DNA of 64,000 bases from the NCBI GenBank assembly GCA_008477525.1, contig SPDT01000002.1, positions 3,224,001-3,288,000 of the forward strand, written 5' to 3'. The number at the start of each line of letters is the position of its first letter. Positions within the stretch are counted from its first letter, which is position 1. The notes below the pieces were generated by a model that had not been told where the DNA came from, made no database searches, and worked only from the letters and a program-made list of their open reading frames with translations. Positions 10,288 through 21,834 of this stretch are shown in pieces. The position numbers were made by a program, and so were the translations under genes. The DNA comes from Hypomyces perniciosus. Taxonomy: Eukaryota; Ascomycota; Sordariomycetes; Hypocreales; Hypocreaceae.

Positions 10288-11790
10288 TCACGGGTCTGCT
10301 GACTCGGGCGTCCACTCGATGTATTTGTTCCACCGGAGCATCCAGGTCCTTCTCCACCAAATGTTGCGTTTGCGCTCGAGTTCCTTGTAATATTCATCAC
10401 GCCGCCATCGCCGTATTCCACTATATGTTTGCCAATATGCCTGCGACAGCCAGAATTGGCTATCTGCCCGGGCTGCCTCTGCTTCCACGGCATCGTGTGT
10501 CCCATTCTGGAATTTCTGGAAGATTTTCCTCCCCTTTGCTGTCTTGCAGAACTCATAATTCCAAGGAATGATGGGAGCCGAGGTGTTGCGATAGGCTTGA
10601 TCAGGCCACGTCAAGGTTGGCATTGCAACATGCTCGCATGCGTGTCGGAGAGTGATGCAGTCATGGTTGGGGCAACACTGGTGGACTTGTCCATCCTCTC
10701 CGCCGACGATCCAATTGAAGAGGCAATCGATTCCGAACCAGTGGCCACAGGGGAGGTAGGCCCTTTGCTCGCGGCCGTTGCCATGACCGTAGTCTTGCCC
10801 GCATATGCCGCACATATCAACAACCACAGTAGCATCTTCGTGGGCTGAGACCGCCGCAGATGGTGCCGGTTTTTGTTCGGCAGGGGGGACTCGTGTTATT
10901 GCATCGGGGTCATTCCCATTCTGCTCTGCCACCCACTGTCCGGTTCGCGAGGTCCGGGATTGTCCCGCCGGGGACTCATTGGTTTGAGACGGCGTAATCG
11001 TCCGAGACCCGGTGGCAATGGTTTGAGACGGCGTGATGATCTGGGATCCGGTGCCCTTGGACTCGGTAGTCTGAGATCGAGCCATCGTCTGGGGTCTAGT
11101 GGCCGTTGATTCAGCAGTTTGAGGTCGAGCCATCGTGGGGGACTCTGAAGCCTGAGGCCCAGTCGTCACCAGTGATCCAGAACTCTGGGGTCTGGCCGTG
11201 TCAGGCTCAGTAATTTGAGGTCGGGGAACAGTTGGAGACTCGGTGGTCTCCGGCTGGCCTGCATGGGGCTCGATGGTCTTGGACTCCGAAGGCTGAGGCT
11301 GGGTACCATTCTGGAACTCGCCAATTTGGGACTGAGAAGTATCGTGGTTCACCCCAATGTTTGTGCGACTGGACTCCCCCTGTTCGGGAAAAGTCATCCT
11401 GTTCTGACGTCTGAGAGGCCTGTCCGGAAGTTGGTCAGAATCAGCGTTGAGGACATCTTCGGCAGGAATGCCCAGAGAAGCCCTAGCTGATGGATTTCTA
11501 GTCGAGCTTTCATCGGAATTGGACGATTCTGGCATCATGATAACATTGGCCTGACTGCCATCAGAACCACTCCCAACCCGCGCAAGTTGGCGTGAGTCGG
11601 AGAGTACCTCACGCTGGAAAACAACCGACGACGCAGCGGCACTGTGTCGTCTCACTGGGTCAGGGGCCGGGATCGGGTCCGCATTCGCGCCCTCAGTCGC
11701 ACTCTTTTTCACTCTCAGCCTTGCGAGAGAGCGTTTCCATGCTTTCTTGGTAGCAGATGGCACCATCGGCGCAGATTGCTTGTTGCCCAT
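10288..11790 (-). CDS. RING-like protein with N-myristoylation-type start
   Basis: I chose the ATG at 11790 because it gives MGNKQSAP, a good N-myristoylation signal (Gly2, Ser6). An upstream in-frame ATG at 11967 would add 59 residues and bury it. The protein is about 500 residues. Residues 1-40 are basic. About 140-300 is a low-complexity region built of degenerate units such as PQTTES, PSQT and ARPQ. A RING-like domain lies at about 327-385: CGIC, then LPCGHWFGIDCLFNWI, then CCPNHDC. In a canonical RING the residue two after HWF-type positions is Cys or His; here it is Gly, so one zinc ligand appears to be missing. Members of this fungal type are usually annotated as RING E3 candidates; activity is unproven. 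It is intronless in this region. Confidence 0.7.
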   Translation of the reverse strand: MGNKQSAPMVPSATKKAWKRSLARLRVKKSATEGANADPIPAPDPVRRHSAAASSVVFQREVLSDSRQLARVGSGSDGSQANVIMMPESSNSDESSTRNPSARASLGIPAEDVLNADSDQLPDRPLRRQNRMTFPEQGESSRTNIGVNHDTSQSQIGEFQNGTQPQPSESKTIEPHAGQPETTESPTVPRPQITEPDTARPQSSGSLVTTGPQASESPTMARPQTAESTATRPQTMARSQTTESKGTGSQIITPSQTIATGSRTITPSQTNESPAGQSRTSRTGQWVAEQNGNDPDAITRVPPAEQKPAPSAAVSAHEDATVVVDMCGICGQDYGHGNGREQRAYLPCGHWFGIDCLFNWIVGGEDGQVHQCCPNHDCITLRHACEHVAMPTLTWPDQAYRNTSAPIIPWNYEFCKTAKGRKIFQKFQNGTHDAVEAEAARADSQFWLSQAYWQTYSGIRRWRRDEYYKELERKRNIWWRRTWMLRWNKYIEWTPESADP

Positions 11791-12605
11791 TGTTGCTGTG
11801 GACCTTGGGGCGGACCAGACAACTCGACGAAGGCGTTCATAGCGAAGTCTGAGTGTTTGGAAGTGATTACTTGGGGGTGATGCTGTTGTTACAGAATGAA
11901 TGGTGATGACCTGTTGAGTGTGATAAAATGAGTGCTGGAAAATACTGAACGATGTGTGTGATTCCAAGACTGGACGGACGTCTGTGGTTGACGAAGTAAT
12001 GTTGGAATGTTTTGGTTTCTGAGCGGACGAAGTTGATGGAGGTCATTGTCGAGGCGACTTGGATATCGCCTTCCAATAGCAGGCTTGCTGCTTCTTGATG
12101 CATGAACACATAATGTTAAGAGACACCTGAACAATTGGCCTTTCCAAAAAAAATATTAATATAAGATGAAGACTTGGACTTGCTTTGTACTGTTTGCTTG
12201 CCTCAAGCAGGTAGCAAGAGAGGCTGCGATTCTGGCAATCACCAAGCGCCACCAGGTTATTGTTGACTAAATATCCCATGTTGCATTCGCTCTTTGCCAG
12301 AATTGCAGAAGGAGATATGAGAGGAATATGAATTCTGATAGCCCAAAAAATAATTAGCAAATTAGAATTTACAATTGGCTTCTTATTCTTGGAAAATTCA
12401 CATGGAGTCATGTCTGTCTCAGAGGGTTGCTAACATGACGTTTAGGGGATTCATCGTCTTCTCCAATAACCCCACTAAATCTTGAAATACATACTCCGTA
12501 CTTCGTACATACTGCACCTCACCTCACCTCACCTCATCTGAACATGAACACAGCACATCGCGACTTCGGCATTCTTCAGGTCCGCCTGCCAAACGCGACT
12601 CCAGA
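11791..12605. other. Intergenic region between RING-like gene and HUS1
   Basis: Both genes point away from this gap, so it carries two promoters. The section 12100-12420 is AT-rich. At 12492-12500 there is an exact TACTCCGTA followed by CTTCGTAC, and at 12515-12536 a CACCT pentamer repeat. Confidence 0.5.
12515..12536. repeat. CACCT pentamer repeat
   Basis: Four consecutive CACCT units lie about 70 bp upstream of the HUS1 start codon. Confidence 0.8.
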
Positions 12606-13800
12606 ATGCGGTTCCGCACGGAACTGAAAAACATACGCACCTTCGCCAGTAAGATTTCCACCAAAGAAGCACCTGCTTTCTATGACCTGCACTGACGATG
12701 GCCTCTCTTCACCAGAACTCACAGCGGCGCTCTCCTCCTTGGAGAAGATCGCCTGGGTGCGCCTGAGCGATGACACAGTTCGCTTCACCGTGATTCCCGA
12801 CATGGGATCGCAAGTCTGGGCGTAAGACACCTTCTATCTCAGCCTCCATGTTCCTATGTTGGCGCAGGGGTGACTGACAGTCTCAAGGTCGCTTTCCATG
12901 GACTTCATCTTCGAAAACTACCATATTCAGTCCGCCGAAGCTTCCAACACTATCAACCTCGAACTTCCTCTCCAGCCCTTACAGAGGGCCCTCAAGTCTG
13001 CCCTCAACAGCATCTCCGCCTCCCTCCGTCTCACCAAAAAGGACGGCCTCCCCATTCTGTCCATGACCATTACCACCACCACCTCCAACACCTCCAACGC
13101 GCCTGCTGCACCCAAGCCCTCTACTGATGATCCCTTTGGTGATGAGGAGGAGTTTCAGCCCGAGCATCTGGAAACTTCCCTGCGGAGGGAGCACGAGAAG
13201 ATCATCACGCAGGACATCCCCGTGCGCGTCCTGCATCCTGAAACCGTCGAGACCATCATGCAGCCCAAAGTGCGCGAACCAGATGTGCACATCCAGCTCC
13301 CACCCCTTCTTCAGCTCAAAGCCATCTCCGACCGCTTCACCAAGCTTGCTCTTACCTCTACCAACCCTAACAAGGCCCCCAAGCTGGAACTAAGTGCCAA
13401 TATGCACGGCAGTTTGCGTCTCCGTATCGCCACAGAAACCACCGACATCTCCAGCATTTGGACTGACCTCGAAAATCCGGAACTAGATCCTGCCCAGCTT
13501 GAGAAACCTCTTGACGAGCATCCCAGCACCAAGTTCCGGGAAGATGGGCCCGATCGCTGGGCCACTGTCCGCGTTGATGGTAAGGATTGGAGTAGGGTGC
13601 TAAGTGTGGGTAGACTTGAGGGTAGGGTCATTGCGTGCTTCGCTCATGATCATGCCCTCATATTGTACGTCTACGTTCCGCATTTCGACGATTCTTCTGT
13701 TGAGGATTCTGTTGTAACGGTGAGTCCCATCTCCTGATTCCCCCTCTCTCAGTATAGTTCTGATGTCACGCAGTATTATGTCCAGTCTTATAGCCTGTAA
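12606..13800 (+). CDS. HUS1: DNA damage checkpoint clamp subunit Hus1
   Basis: Hus1 forms the PCNA-like 9-1-1 clamp with Rad9 and Rad1 and signals DNA damage to ATR-type kinases. Four exons are inferred: 12606-12648, 12716-12821, 12888-13719 and 13774-13800. They give a continuous frame of about 335 residues. The N-terminus [22 protein letters not shown], then the blocks [25 protein letters not shown] and [14 protein letters not shown] are the usual Hus1 pattern, and the last exon encodes YYVQSYSL at the C-terminus. An acidic insert ([11 protein letters not shown], about residue 125) with proline/threonine-rich flanks interrupts the first clamp domain, as is common in fungi. For the last intron the nearer AG at 13752 would leave only 33 nt, so I took the AG at 13773. 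Confidence 0.9.
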
Positions 13801-14151
13801 TAGTGTAAAGATCCATGGAGCACAAGAATTTGGGGCAATGGTGTTTATGGCGTTGAACATGGTTGAAATCTAGGTTACGAATTCGCATGTCATGATTTGG
13901 TCAAGGACATTCATGCACGAATAGCAGAATATCCGAGGCTTCAGTTATTGCAGTCATCCAAAATAGCAAGGTATTATTATCTGTTTCTGCATCATTCATC
14001 CCCCATGCTCATCTCAGGATCCTTAACCGGCCATGATTACAATTCCATAATTCTTATAATACAATCATCCATAGGTACAAAATCAGCGCTTCAACGCCAT
14101 GCATGCACCTTCAAGAGAGCGCCAAGCATATGACAAGCTAGGCCCAAGCTG
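13801..14151. other. Convergent 3' intergenic region
   Basis: This 351 bp AT-rich gap separates the HUS1 and SEC16 3' ends. No gene is visible. Confidence 0.45.
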
Positions 14152-17100
14152 TTACTTCGCCATGACATCGACATAGCGGCCGCTCTTCCTAGGCTTCTTC
14201 TGTCCAGGTTTGCGCGGCGCAGACGTACTGAGCAAGTCGTCAATGCTGCTAGCATTGCTCATGCTCGTCGTGGGTCGACTAGGAGGTCGACTCGGCGGGC
14301 CGCCCGCAGCGCTATTACCAGATACAGATCGCATCATAGTCGGTGCTCCGCCACCAAGACTCTCCTGTGAAATAGCCCTGTGTAGCGTTGGAGGTGGTGC
14401 CAAGCCACCGATTGTCGATGGAGGCGGCACCGTGGAGCGACCAGCGAGCGGAGGAGGCGTGGCTGACATCGGAGGGGGAGTCCCGCTGACAGAACGGGGT
14501 GCGGACCTGGGAGGTGGAGGAGTGGCCGTCTTTGGTTCTGCGTTCTCTGCGCCAGGCTTCTTGTTGACCCAGCGCTTGAGTTCGGGGTCGTAGACAAAGC
14601 TGCTGGCTTCACCGAGCTTCGCCCTGATCGGCTTGTTAGGAGTCGGTTCACCAATATTACCGGCCTCCTTCTTTCCGCCTCCAAACCAGCTGGAGAAGCC
14701 CCATCCCTTCTTGGCTTGCTGTTGTGCTGCAGCACGTTTGGCTACGGGTTTGTTAACTTTAGTGATTCTCGCAGAATAAGGTTAAACATATCACTCACCG
14801 TCTTCCTCGGCTGCTTTCCGGAACATTTCATCGTTCTCGCGGTCCCTCTCCGACTTTGATTTCTCATTGGGTTTCAGCGCAGGAATATCGTCCTCGTCAT
14901 CGTCCATGAAGCTCTTCTTCTTAGGCACATCATCGCCATCCTCAGTTGATGGCTCCAGGTCGGGCTGGTAGGATGGCGGCTCATATCCGTAAGGCTGGAA
15001 CGAGGGGGGTTCGTATCCACCTGAACTACTCTGATTTTCCTTGTCGTTGCTCTCGGTTTCAACGGCGATGGGGGCTATCTTTGGAGGCTCATATCCATAC
15101 GAAACAGACTCAGGCTGGTAGCCCTGGGAAGAGAGCCCAGGTGCTGCTTCCGGTGATACTTGCTGAGAGGGCGCATTCGAATCCTGGAATCCGTACGGCT
15201 GGTATCCCATGGCTGCTGGTTGCGTCTCCTTGCCGGGACTTGACTCTGCTGCCTGGTAGCCGTAGTTGGATGGGGTGTATCCGCCATTCTGCACCGTGGA
15301 GTTGGTACCGAGATAAGGCGACTCATATGGACTGCTGGAGTATTCATTTGAGTTTCGTCCAGTCTGAGAAAAGGATGATGGGAGATATGGTGATGAAGAA
15401 TCATAGGAACTTGGAATGCCAGCAGGTTGAGTTGCAGCAGGAGCGTATCTGGATGACATGCCTAAAGTAGCAATAGGAGCTGATGTTGCATAGCTAGGCG
15501 GCGAGCCTACACCGAACGCCTCGAAGTTAGAAACAGACGGGGAGCGACTCATCGATGGCGTCCCAATGCGAGCAAATGGTCCATTGTCCGCATCTCCAGA
15601 ACCATTGCCGTTGGCGTCTTGTTCATCCCCTGCAACAAACTTGTTGAATCGGTTCCACATGCTATCGGACACCTTGTTCATACTAGGCTTGGACATCCAC
15701 GAAGAGGATTCCTCCTTCGGTGCTTGTTTAAGCCGCGTCATGAAATCGTCCACAGCCGTCTCCAGAATGGTATGATGATAAGGTGATCTCTTGGTCTGGG
15801 ATGTCATTGCTGTGGCAATGGCATCACAGTATTGCAATGCCTTGTCTCGGAAGCCATTCTCAGCAAGTGTAACGGCGTGGTGAAGCTTATAAGCGGCGAG
15901 GTGAGGAGCACCCGCGGCAACGGATGGCGCACCAGACAGAGACAAGCCATACTCGTAAACTTCACTGAGCTGCAGAGCCTCCGTATCTCTTGCAACCTGG
16001 TGATACTGCTGGTGATGATCAGAGCCCAGTAGAACATAGTCGACATTTGGATCGTCCATGCCACCGAAAATCGAGAGATGCCTGCTGAAGATGAAGCAAA
16101 TGTGAGCCGCCTCAGCCCTCCCATAACTAGACAGAAGTTTGCCTAATGCATTCAACCCGCGGATGTCATCAGTGCTGCGATTGCTGAGGACGAGGGTCAG
16201 GGTCTCTCGCCACTTATCAAGTCCATCTATGGTATCATTGGTAAGGCCTGAAGTCGACTGTGTCGAAACTAGTTGGAGGCCGGCGCGTGCATGTACAGGG
16301 ACTAGCTCATCAACGCAATCGTCATAGTTTCCAGAGAAGATTTTATAGAGAGCTGCGAGCGACTCGTTGCTGTGGCCAGGATGGTTAACCTCCTTGCGTA
16401 CAAACTCCTGGGCAACACGCTTATACAGATCAGACGAAACAGTATGCGAAATCAACATTGCATGGCCCCACAAACGCTTGTCAACTGCCAACCAGACAGC
16501 AGCCTCGCTGTCACCTTTCAGGAGGTGATTTCGAATCTGCTCCATGGTACCGGAATCAGCACTGTCGGCTTGCATCGAGGTCACTGTGGCACCATGAATG
16601 CCGATGCTTGAATCTGATGGAAACAGGGCGTTACCATCTGAAGTTGGAGTCGTCGTCCCTGGAGAAAGAATGTCTCTGACAGTCTTATCCACTGCAGGGG
16701 TGCCTTCTAGCACACCATCAAATTCGATAAAAACACGGAGTAGCTTCCACAGCAAAAGGCGCTCAATGGCGCGCTTTGCTTCGAGAGACAGCTGGGGGTG
16801 AAATGAGACATCAGGAAGATCCTTCTCTAAGCCTTCGATGCCAGCAGCCAGCCAAGTGAGAACCTCCTTCTTCTTGGATTTACCCTTTAACGGGCCTGGG
16901 AACTTTGCCAGGCGATCCTGAAGAGGTTCGATATCCTTAATATTCCGCACTTTCACCTCTCCTGAAGCCCGCAACATGGACGGGGTTGTCTGGTTCATGA
17001 CGTAGCGCGGAATACTCTTCGGGAACGAGGTGACAATTGTACCACCAACTCCCCAGGATATGATGGGCACGCCTTGCCACCTCTGCAGAGGATCATGCTC

Positions 17101-19773
17101 ACGGCCGTCTGTCGGGGCAATCATATTCATCGTCAGAGATGATGTTCGAGGATGGCCGTGTGGAGCATTAGGAGATTTCGCCAAAACTGGCGAGGTAGGC
17201 GAATGTGCAGAGACCGGTCGGCGGCTCGAGTCGGAGGATCTCGAAAGATGTCGACCGCCTCGGGTTGCACCAGGAGACTGCGTCTGAGCCCGCGGCGGTG
17301 GTACGAAACCTGGTTGAGCCGAAGGAGCCTGATGAGCATAACTAGAGCCAGGTCTCTTAGGCGACAAGATCGACTGCGATGGGGCAGAAGGAGGCGGAGA
17401 ATAGGGAGCACTGAATTTCCCAGTATTAGGAGACTCATCATCCTCCTCCTCTTCCACCTCGCGGGTAGGGGGTAGAGACGAAACACGATTCATCCTCGGC
17501 TCATACGAGGAACTAGCTCGTCGCTCCGGATGAGAAACGTCGCCGTTTATGCCGTGTGCTTTTTCGCTGCTGATTTCAAAATGAGCCAATGGGCTAGATG
17601 TTCTTGGTAGATGTGGAAGAATTGGCTGTGATGCGGATGTCGGCAAAGACGGATTATAAGAATTAGTCGGTCTCGCTGCTGGTGGAGCGGGCGAATAACG
17701 GCTGGTTGCAACAGGCGGGGGAGCGCTATGGCTGCTTGCTGTTTGAGGAGGAGCTGGAGAATATCTTGAAACACTTCCAGAAGGCGGTGGCAGAGGGGGA
17801 TGTGATGGTTGCAGAGATGCATAAGGACTGACTCTAGGGGGAGCCACAAGGTTCATTGCAGGAGAAGCTGTAGTGTCGGGAATGATTGCCGGTCCTGGAA
17901 TGGGTGAGACCTGGTTTGCTATGGGAGGACTCAAAGGTGACGGCCCATGAGGAGACTGGGACAACGGAGGATACGGGCTTGGAGATGCAGCCCGATGGCT
18001 CTGTCTCGAGCTCGGACGCGGCTTGGCTGCGATGGGGAGGTCTTCGAAGAAGCTTCCTTTGTTACGAAGAGGAGGAGCTGCTGGCTTTTGGTTTGGGGCT
18101 TGAGCTGGTGGAGGGAATTCGGAGGATGGTGATGTGCCAGCTCTTGTCATGCTTGCACTTCTTGGCGGAGGTAGTGTTTGGGTATCCCTAGGAAGTTGTT
18201 GCATGCTTGCACGTTTCCGCGGCTTCACTGTGGTAGCGACCAAGTCGGTAGGCAAGTCATAGGGGGAGGCATATCCTCCTTTCGACTTATCGGCGAAGCT
18301 CTGGGCCTTGGGTGGCTCCGATGGTAGTTGTGGCGTTTGGCCATACTGAGGGCCGTTGAGAGGAGCAGATGGGTGAGAGGGAGTGTACGAGGACGGAGCA
18401 ATCTGTGTAGTGGCAGGCCGATATGCCAAAGTGTGTTGCTGGGCTGGAACATACGCATTTGATCCGTATGTTGTGCTTGGCACCGAATTGTTGGGCAGAG
18501 AGATTGCAGGAGTCGGTTGAGACTCCTCGACATCATCGAGCAGTCCTTCATCATCACTACCCAAAAATGCTGCTGCATCAAGTTCTTTGTTTTCCGCCGT
18601 TGAATCATCGAGCAGGAAGTCTGCATCCTCGTCGTCACTAGCAAATGCTTCCTGCCACTTTGATGTAATATCTTGATTCGATGGATTTCTGTTATGCTGG
18701 GTCGTATCCTTGGCTCCAACTGTTGTGGCTTCGTCGTCCTGTTCTTCATCGTTCTCCTCGAGTGTTTCATCCAGAGTAGTGTGGTAAGAAAGAGGCTCGG
18801 CGTCCATTGCTGCCAGGACCTGCATCGTAGATTTTCGTTGTAGAGGTTGTAAGTGGTCGCCTGTATCCATACCCGCTTCATGAGTCTGGTTGAAGAAATC
18901 ATCGTTTTCGTGGTCATCAAATGATCCCACGAATCCACCACCGACATGGCCATCACCAGCAGCAGACTCTAGGCTATCACTGGGATGCGCCATCAATGGA
19001 ACCCCTTCTTCATAGCGCGCTTCGGATGCTACTGCTTCAGACCACTGTACCTCACCACCAATAGATCGAGATGGCGCATGTCTGGCGCGTGAAGGCTTTG
19101 ACCCATCAAACTCAGTTGAACCGGCTTCATTGTTGCCTTCAGCCTGATACTCTTCCTCCTCGGCATCATAATCTCTCTCAGTTTCTTCCAACACGTCCAG
19201 AGCTTGGTTCGGAGGCAGATATCCGTCATGATGGTTCTCCAAGTCACCCCCTATCGGTGGCACAACCGGGAACGAATTCGTTCTATCGGATTGGGGCATG
19301 AACTTGAAAGGGTCCGAGTCGGTTCGTGAGAGGCTCCAGTCTCCGTCATCATCGTCGTTGAAGGGCACTTCGTGAGACACGGTTCGGGCAAAGGACATGG
19401 AGCTTGAGTGCTGCGCAGTTGTTGGCGCATTACGGCCGGTTGTTTCTTGAGCATGTTGATTCTCTGCTGGCGCAGGTACCTCGGGGTCGTTCTCGGGGAT
19501 GTGATGACTCGATTCTGGCTCCTCTGACGCTAGCCCAGCACCGCCCTCTGCGTCTCCATCGTTAGAAAACGATGTCTCGGCGGCGTGGTGGCCATCGTCT
19601 GTGTGTGTAAAGCCATGCGACTCCGGATCGTCCTCTGTGTTCTGGTCGAGGGGTTCGGGCAATGATTCCGCTGGGGACTGTGGCGTCTTGTCCACTTCGG
19701 ATGCTCGGGGATCTGGTACACCGTTTGGCATCAATGCCGGGTGCCATGACGAGCTATGCGGCTCGTTGGCCAT
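14152..19773 (-). CDS. SEC16: COPII coat assembly protein Sec16
   Basis: Sec16 is the peripheral scaffold at ER exit sites that organises COPII coat formation. Two exons (19773-14799 and 14756-14152) joined by a 42 nt intron give about 1,859 residues. The N-terminal about 880 residues are disordered and acidic, then proline/serine-rich. The conserved central domain starts near DPLQRWQGVPIISWGVGG (about residue 890) and runs through KSIPRYVMNQTTPSMLR and ESLAALYKIFSGNYDDCVDELVP-type helical repeats to about 1375; this is the Sec13-binding ACE1 fold. The C-terminal part has repeated GYEPPS/GYQP motifs, then GWGFSSWFGG and KLGEASSFVYDPELKRWVNK, which in this family belong to the Sec23-binding end. 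The short intron lies just before the C-terminal block and splicing joins AEED to VNKPVAKR. Confidence 0.95.
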
Positions 19774-21834
19774 GCTTGATGGAAAATCGAAGTGATGGAG
19801 CTGCTAATAAGGCGCGGAAATAGAAGTGGTAGTTATACTTGGCGAAAGTGTCAACGGATTTGAAGGAGGAGGGCGGACATGCGCAGCTAAATAAGCCGTT
19901 CTGGAGAGGCGCATTGGAGTTAAACATACCTTATACAAGAAAGAATTGAAAGCAGCTCTTCAAACACAGCTCATCTTCATTATAGTAGTAGGAGGAGCAG
20001 ACGGGGTATCAACAGAAGAAGAAGAATGAGGAGCTTGAATGTGAAGATCAAACAAGGCCAGATGGCATGTAGCTTATTACCTGGTGATCAGGAGAAACGC
20101 ACGGAGTACCGTGGCACTTGCTGGTCTTAGCGTCAGCGAAATCTTCGTTAGTGCTAACCAGATTAGCACCAGTTGTTATTACTACCATGTACTCCGTGCA
20201 TTCCGTCATTGAGCGCCACAGGCGTCCATAGTAACCCGGCGTTTACCCGGCGCAACCTTCTCCTACCTGGAGGTACTCTGTACTCCGTAATCCAGTCGCC
20301 ATCACATGAATACTTACTGCACTGCTTATCATTCGGCCAACACGGGCTCTCACGCTCAGTACCTCTTTACTTTATATCGTCAGTGGCTATCATTCATTCA
20401 TCCTTTATTTGGATACGAAGTACAGAGTACTCCCGTGTTGGATTCATGATTGTGTTTTGCATGTGCCTCTTACTACAATGCACACACAGTACTAACACAG
20501 TTACAAACTACCATTCTCCGCATTTCATCTAGAACCCGCAGAGGCCAGATCTCGGCTTCACTATGCTCTCGTGACCTCAGCCTCTTGCTTCCCATTACCA
20601 TTTGAATTACTCAATAATTGCAACAATATCTGTGCACATGCATGAACATGTGCATGTGCTAATCTATCTCATGCAGTGCAGCTGAGAGCTTCCATAATAA
20701 TCAATGGGACTCCGTTATCAGCAACCCCGCGTATTAGTGCTCCGACGTCTCTGTGTGACAATACGACGCCCAGTGGTAACTCAGAGCGGCAGAAGCCACT
20801 TCAGGAAGGTCTGGCGATGGGATGCAGATGCATAGAAGCGATTCACTTCGATTGGTGATATATATTGCCAATGCCCCTCTGCGCGTGCAGTCGGTGTGAG
20901 CCTGCAGCCAATGCCCCGTTCAATGGAGCATACGAAGTACACTGCGGAGTATAAGACGTCTCTGGTGGTCTCTTGCGACAAGGCCAGATACGAGCCGTAC
21001 AAATAGATAAGCCGGTCTGCCGAGTTTGCATAGGTAGGTACTCCATGTTTGATCGAGATTGGTCGTGTACGTGACCACTCGCCATATCAATTAACTTTTA
21101 TGGCATGAGGCCAGACCTATCCTGTCTTGAGTTGTCTGAGTCAAAGACCTTGGTGCTGTTGAAAGGTTTCATCAGACTTAACCCACAGCAAGCACCTAAA
21201 TTCCCCGTCCCAAAACTTTCATATGATTCAAGAACACAAGAAAAACTATAAAATTTTATAATATTTATACTCTTCATTGTTCTCGTGGGCGGTGGCTTTA
21301 TATTAGTACCTAGGAAGATAAGGTAGTACGGAGTACAGACCCGTGGACATGTGTCGTCCAGCAAGTTCACCGCAGGTCCTAGCATCGCTTCAGAGGCGTG
21401 TGCCCCACTGAAGCCAGATGCGCCACTGTAACCCTGGGCCCTGGCCCGAATATTTAGCGCCACCTCTACGTATCCGTATCCCTTCTGTTGGCAGACAAGA
21501 TGAATGTCACAACAGGCTGCAACGCTCGCATTTCTCAGGACAGATGGCCTAAACTCCGCAGAAACACCATCCTGTGTGCTCGACCCTATCGCCAACGACC
21601 CGCAGACCGTATTCCATGCGTTGGCGATCAGTGGAACCACCTCACAACTGGATGATGCTGGCCATATGCAGAGTTGACAACTCACGCCGCTTGTGATCAG
21701 ACTGACGTACTCGTGCAGCTCCAGCTCACAGGGTTTGCCTCACTCTCTCAACGCGCAGCATGACCATCCAGCCACATTAACGCACCCTGCGGAATCTAAT
21801 AACTCTCCTCAACACCGCGAGATCTTGATGCGGG
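19774..21834. other. Two-kilobase gene-poor divergent region SEC16 / NEO1
   Basis: No open frame here has recognisable protein features. The region contains a concentration of the TACGGAGTA-type motif on both strands: CACGGAGTA 20100-20108, TACTCCGTG 20190-20198, TACTCCGTA 20281-20289, TGCGGAGTA near 20943 and TACGGAGTA 21327-21335. Related strings TACGAAGTA and TACTTCGTA also occur. It must hold the promoters of SEC16 and NEO1. Confidence 0.5.
20281..20289. repeat. TACTCCGTA dispersed motif (member of the motif cluster in this gap)
   Basis: This is one of nine exact copies of this 9-mer (either strand) that I found in the window, all outside accepted coding exons. It follows TACTCTG directly, making a near-tandem pair. 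Confidence 0.8.

Noticed and set aside
10429..11880. Several plus-strand frames opposite the RING-like gene
   Set aside because: Shadow frames of the repeat-rich coding region without domains or coherent starts.
13720..13752. Nearer acceptor for the last HUS1 intron
   Set aside because: It would make a 33 nt intron, below the usual fungal minimum; the AG at 13773 gives 54 nt and a family-like C-terminus.
14210..14593. Glycine-rich plus-strand frame opposite the SEC16 C-terminus, and a similar one at 4126-4587 opposite the formin FH1
   Set aside because: Both are complements of proline-rich coding sequence; the glycine richness follows from CCN codons.
21098..21685. Minus-strand open frame of 195 codons upstream of NEO1
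   Set aside because: No family features, includes a TACGGAGTA copy, and the region is AT-rich intergenic in character.
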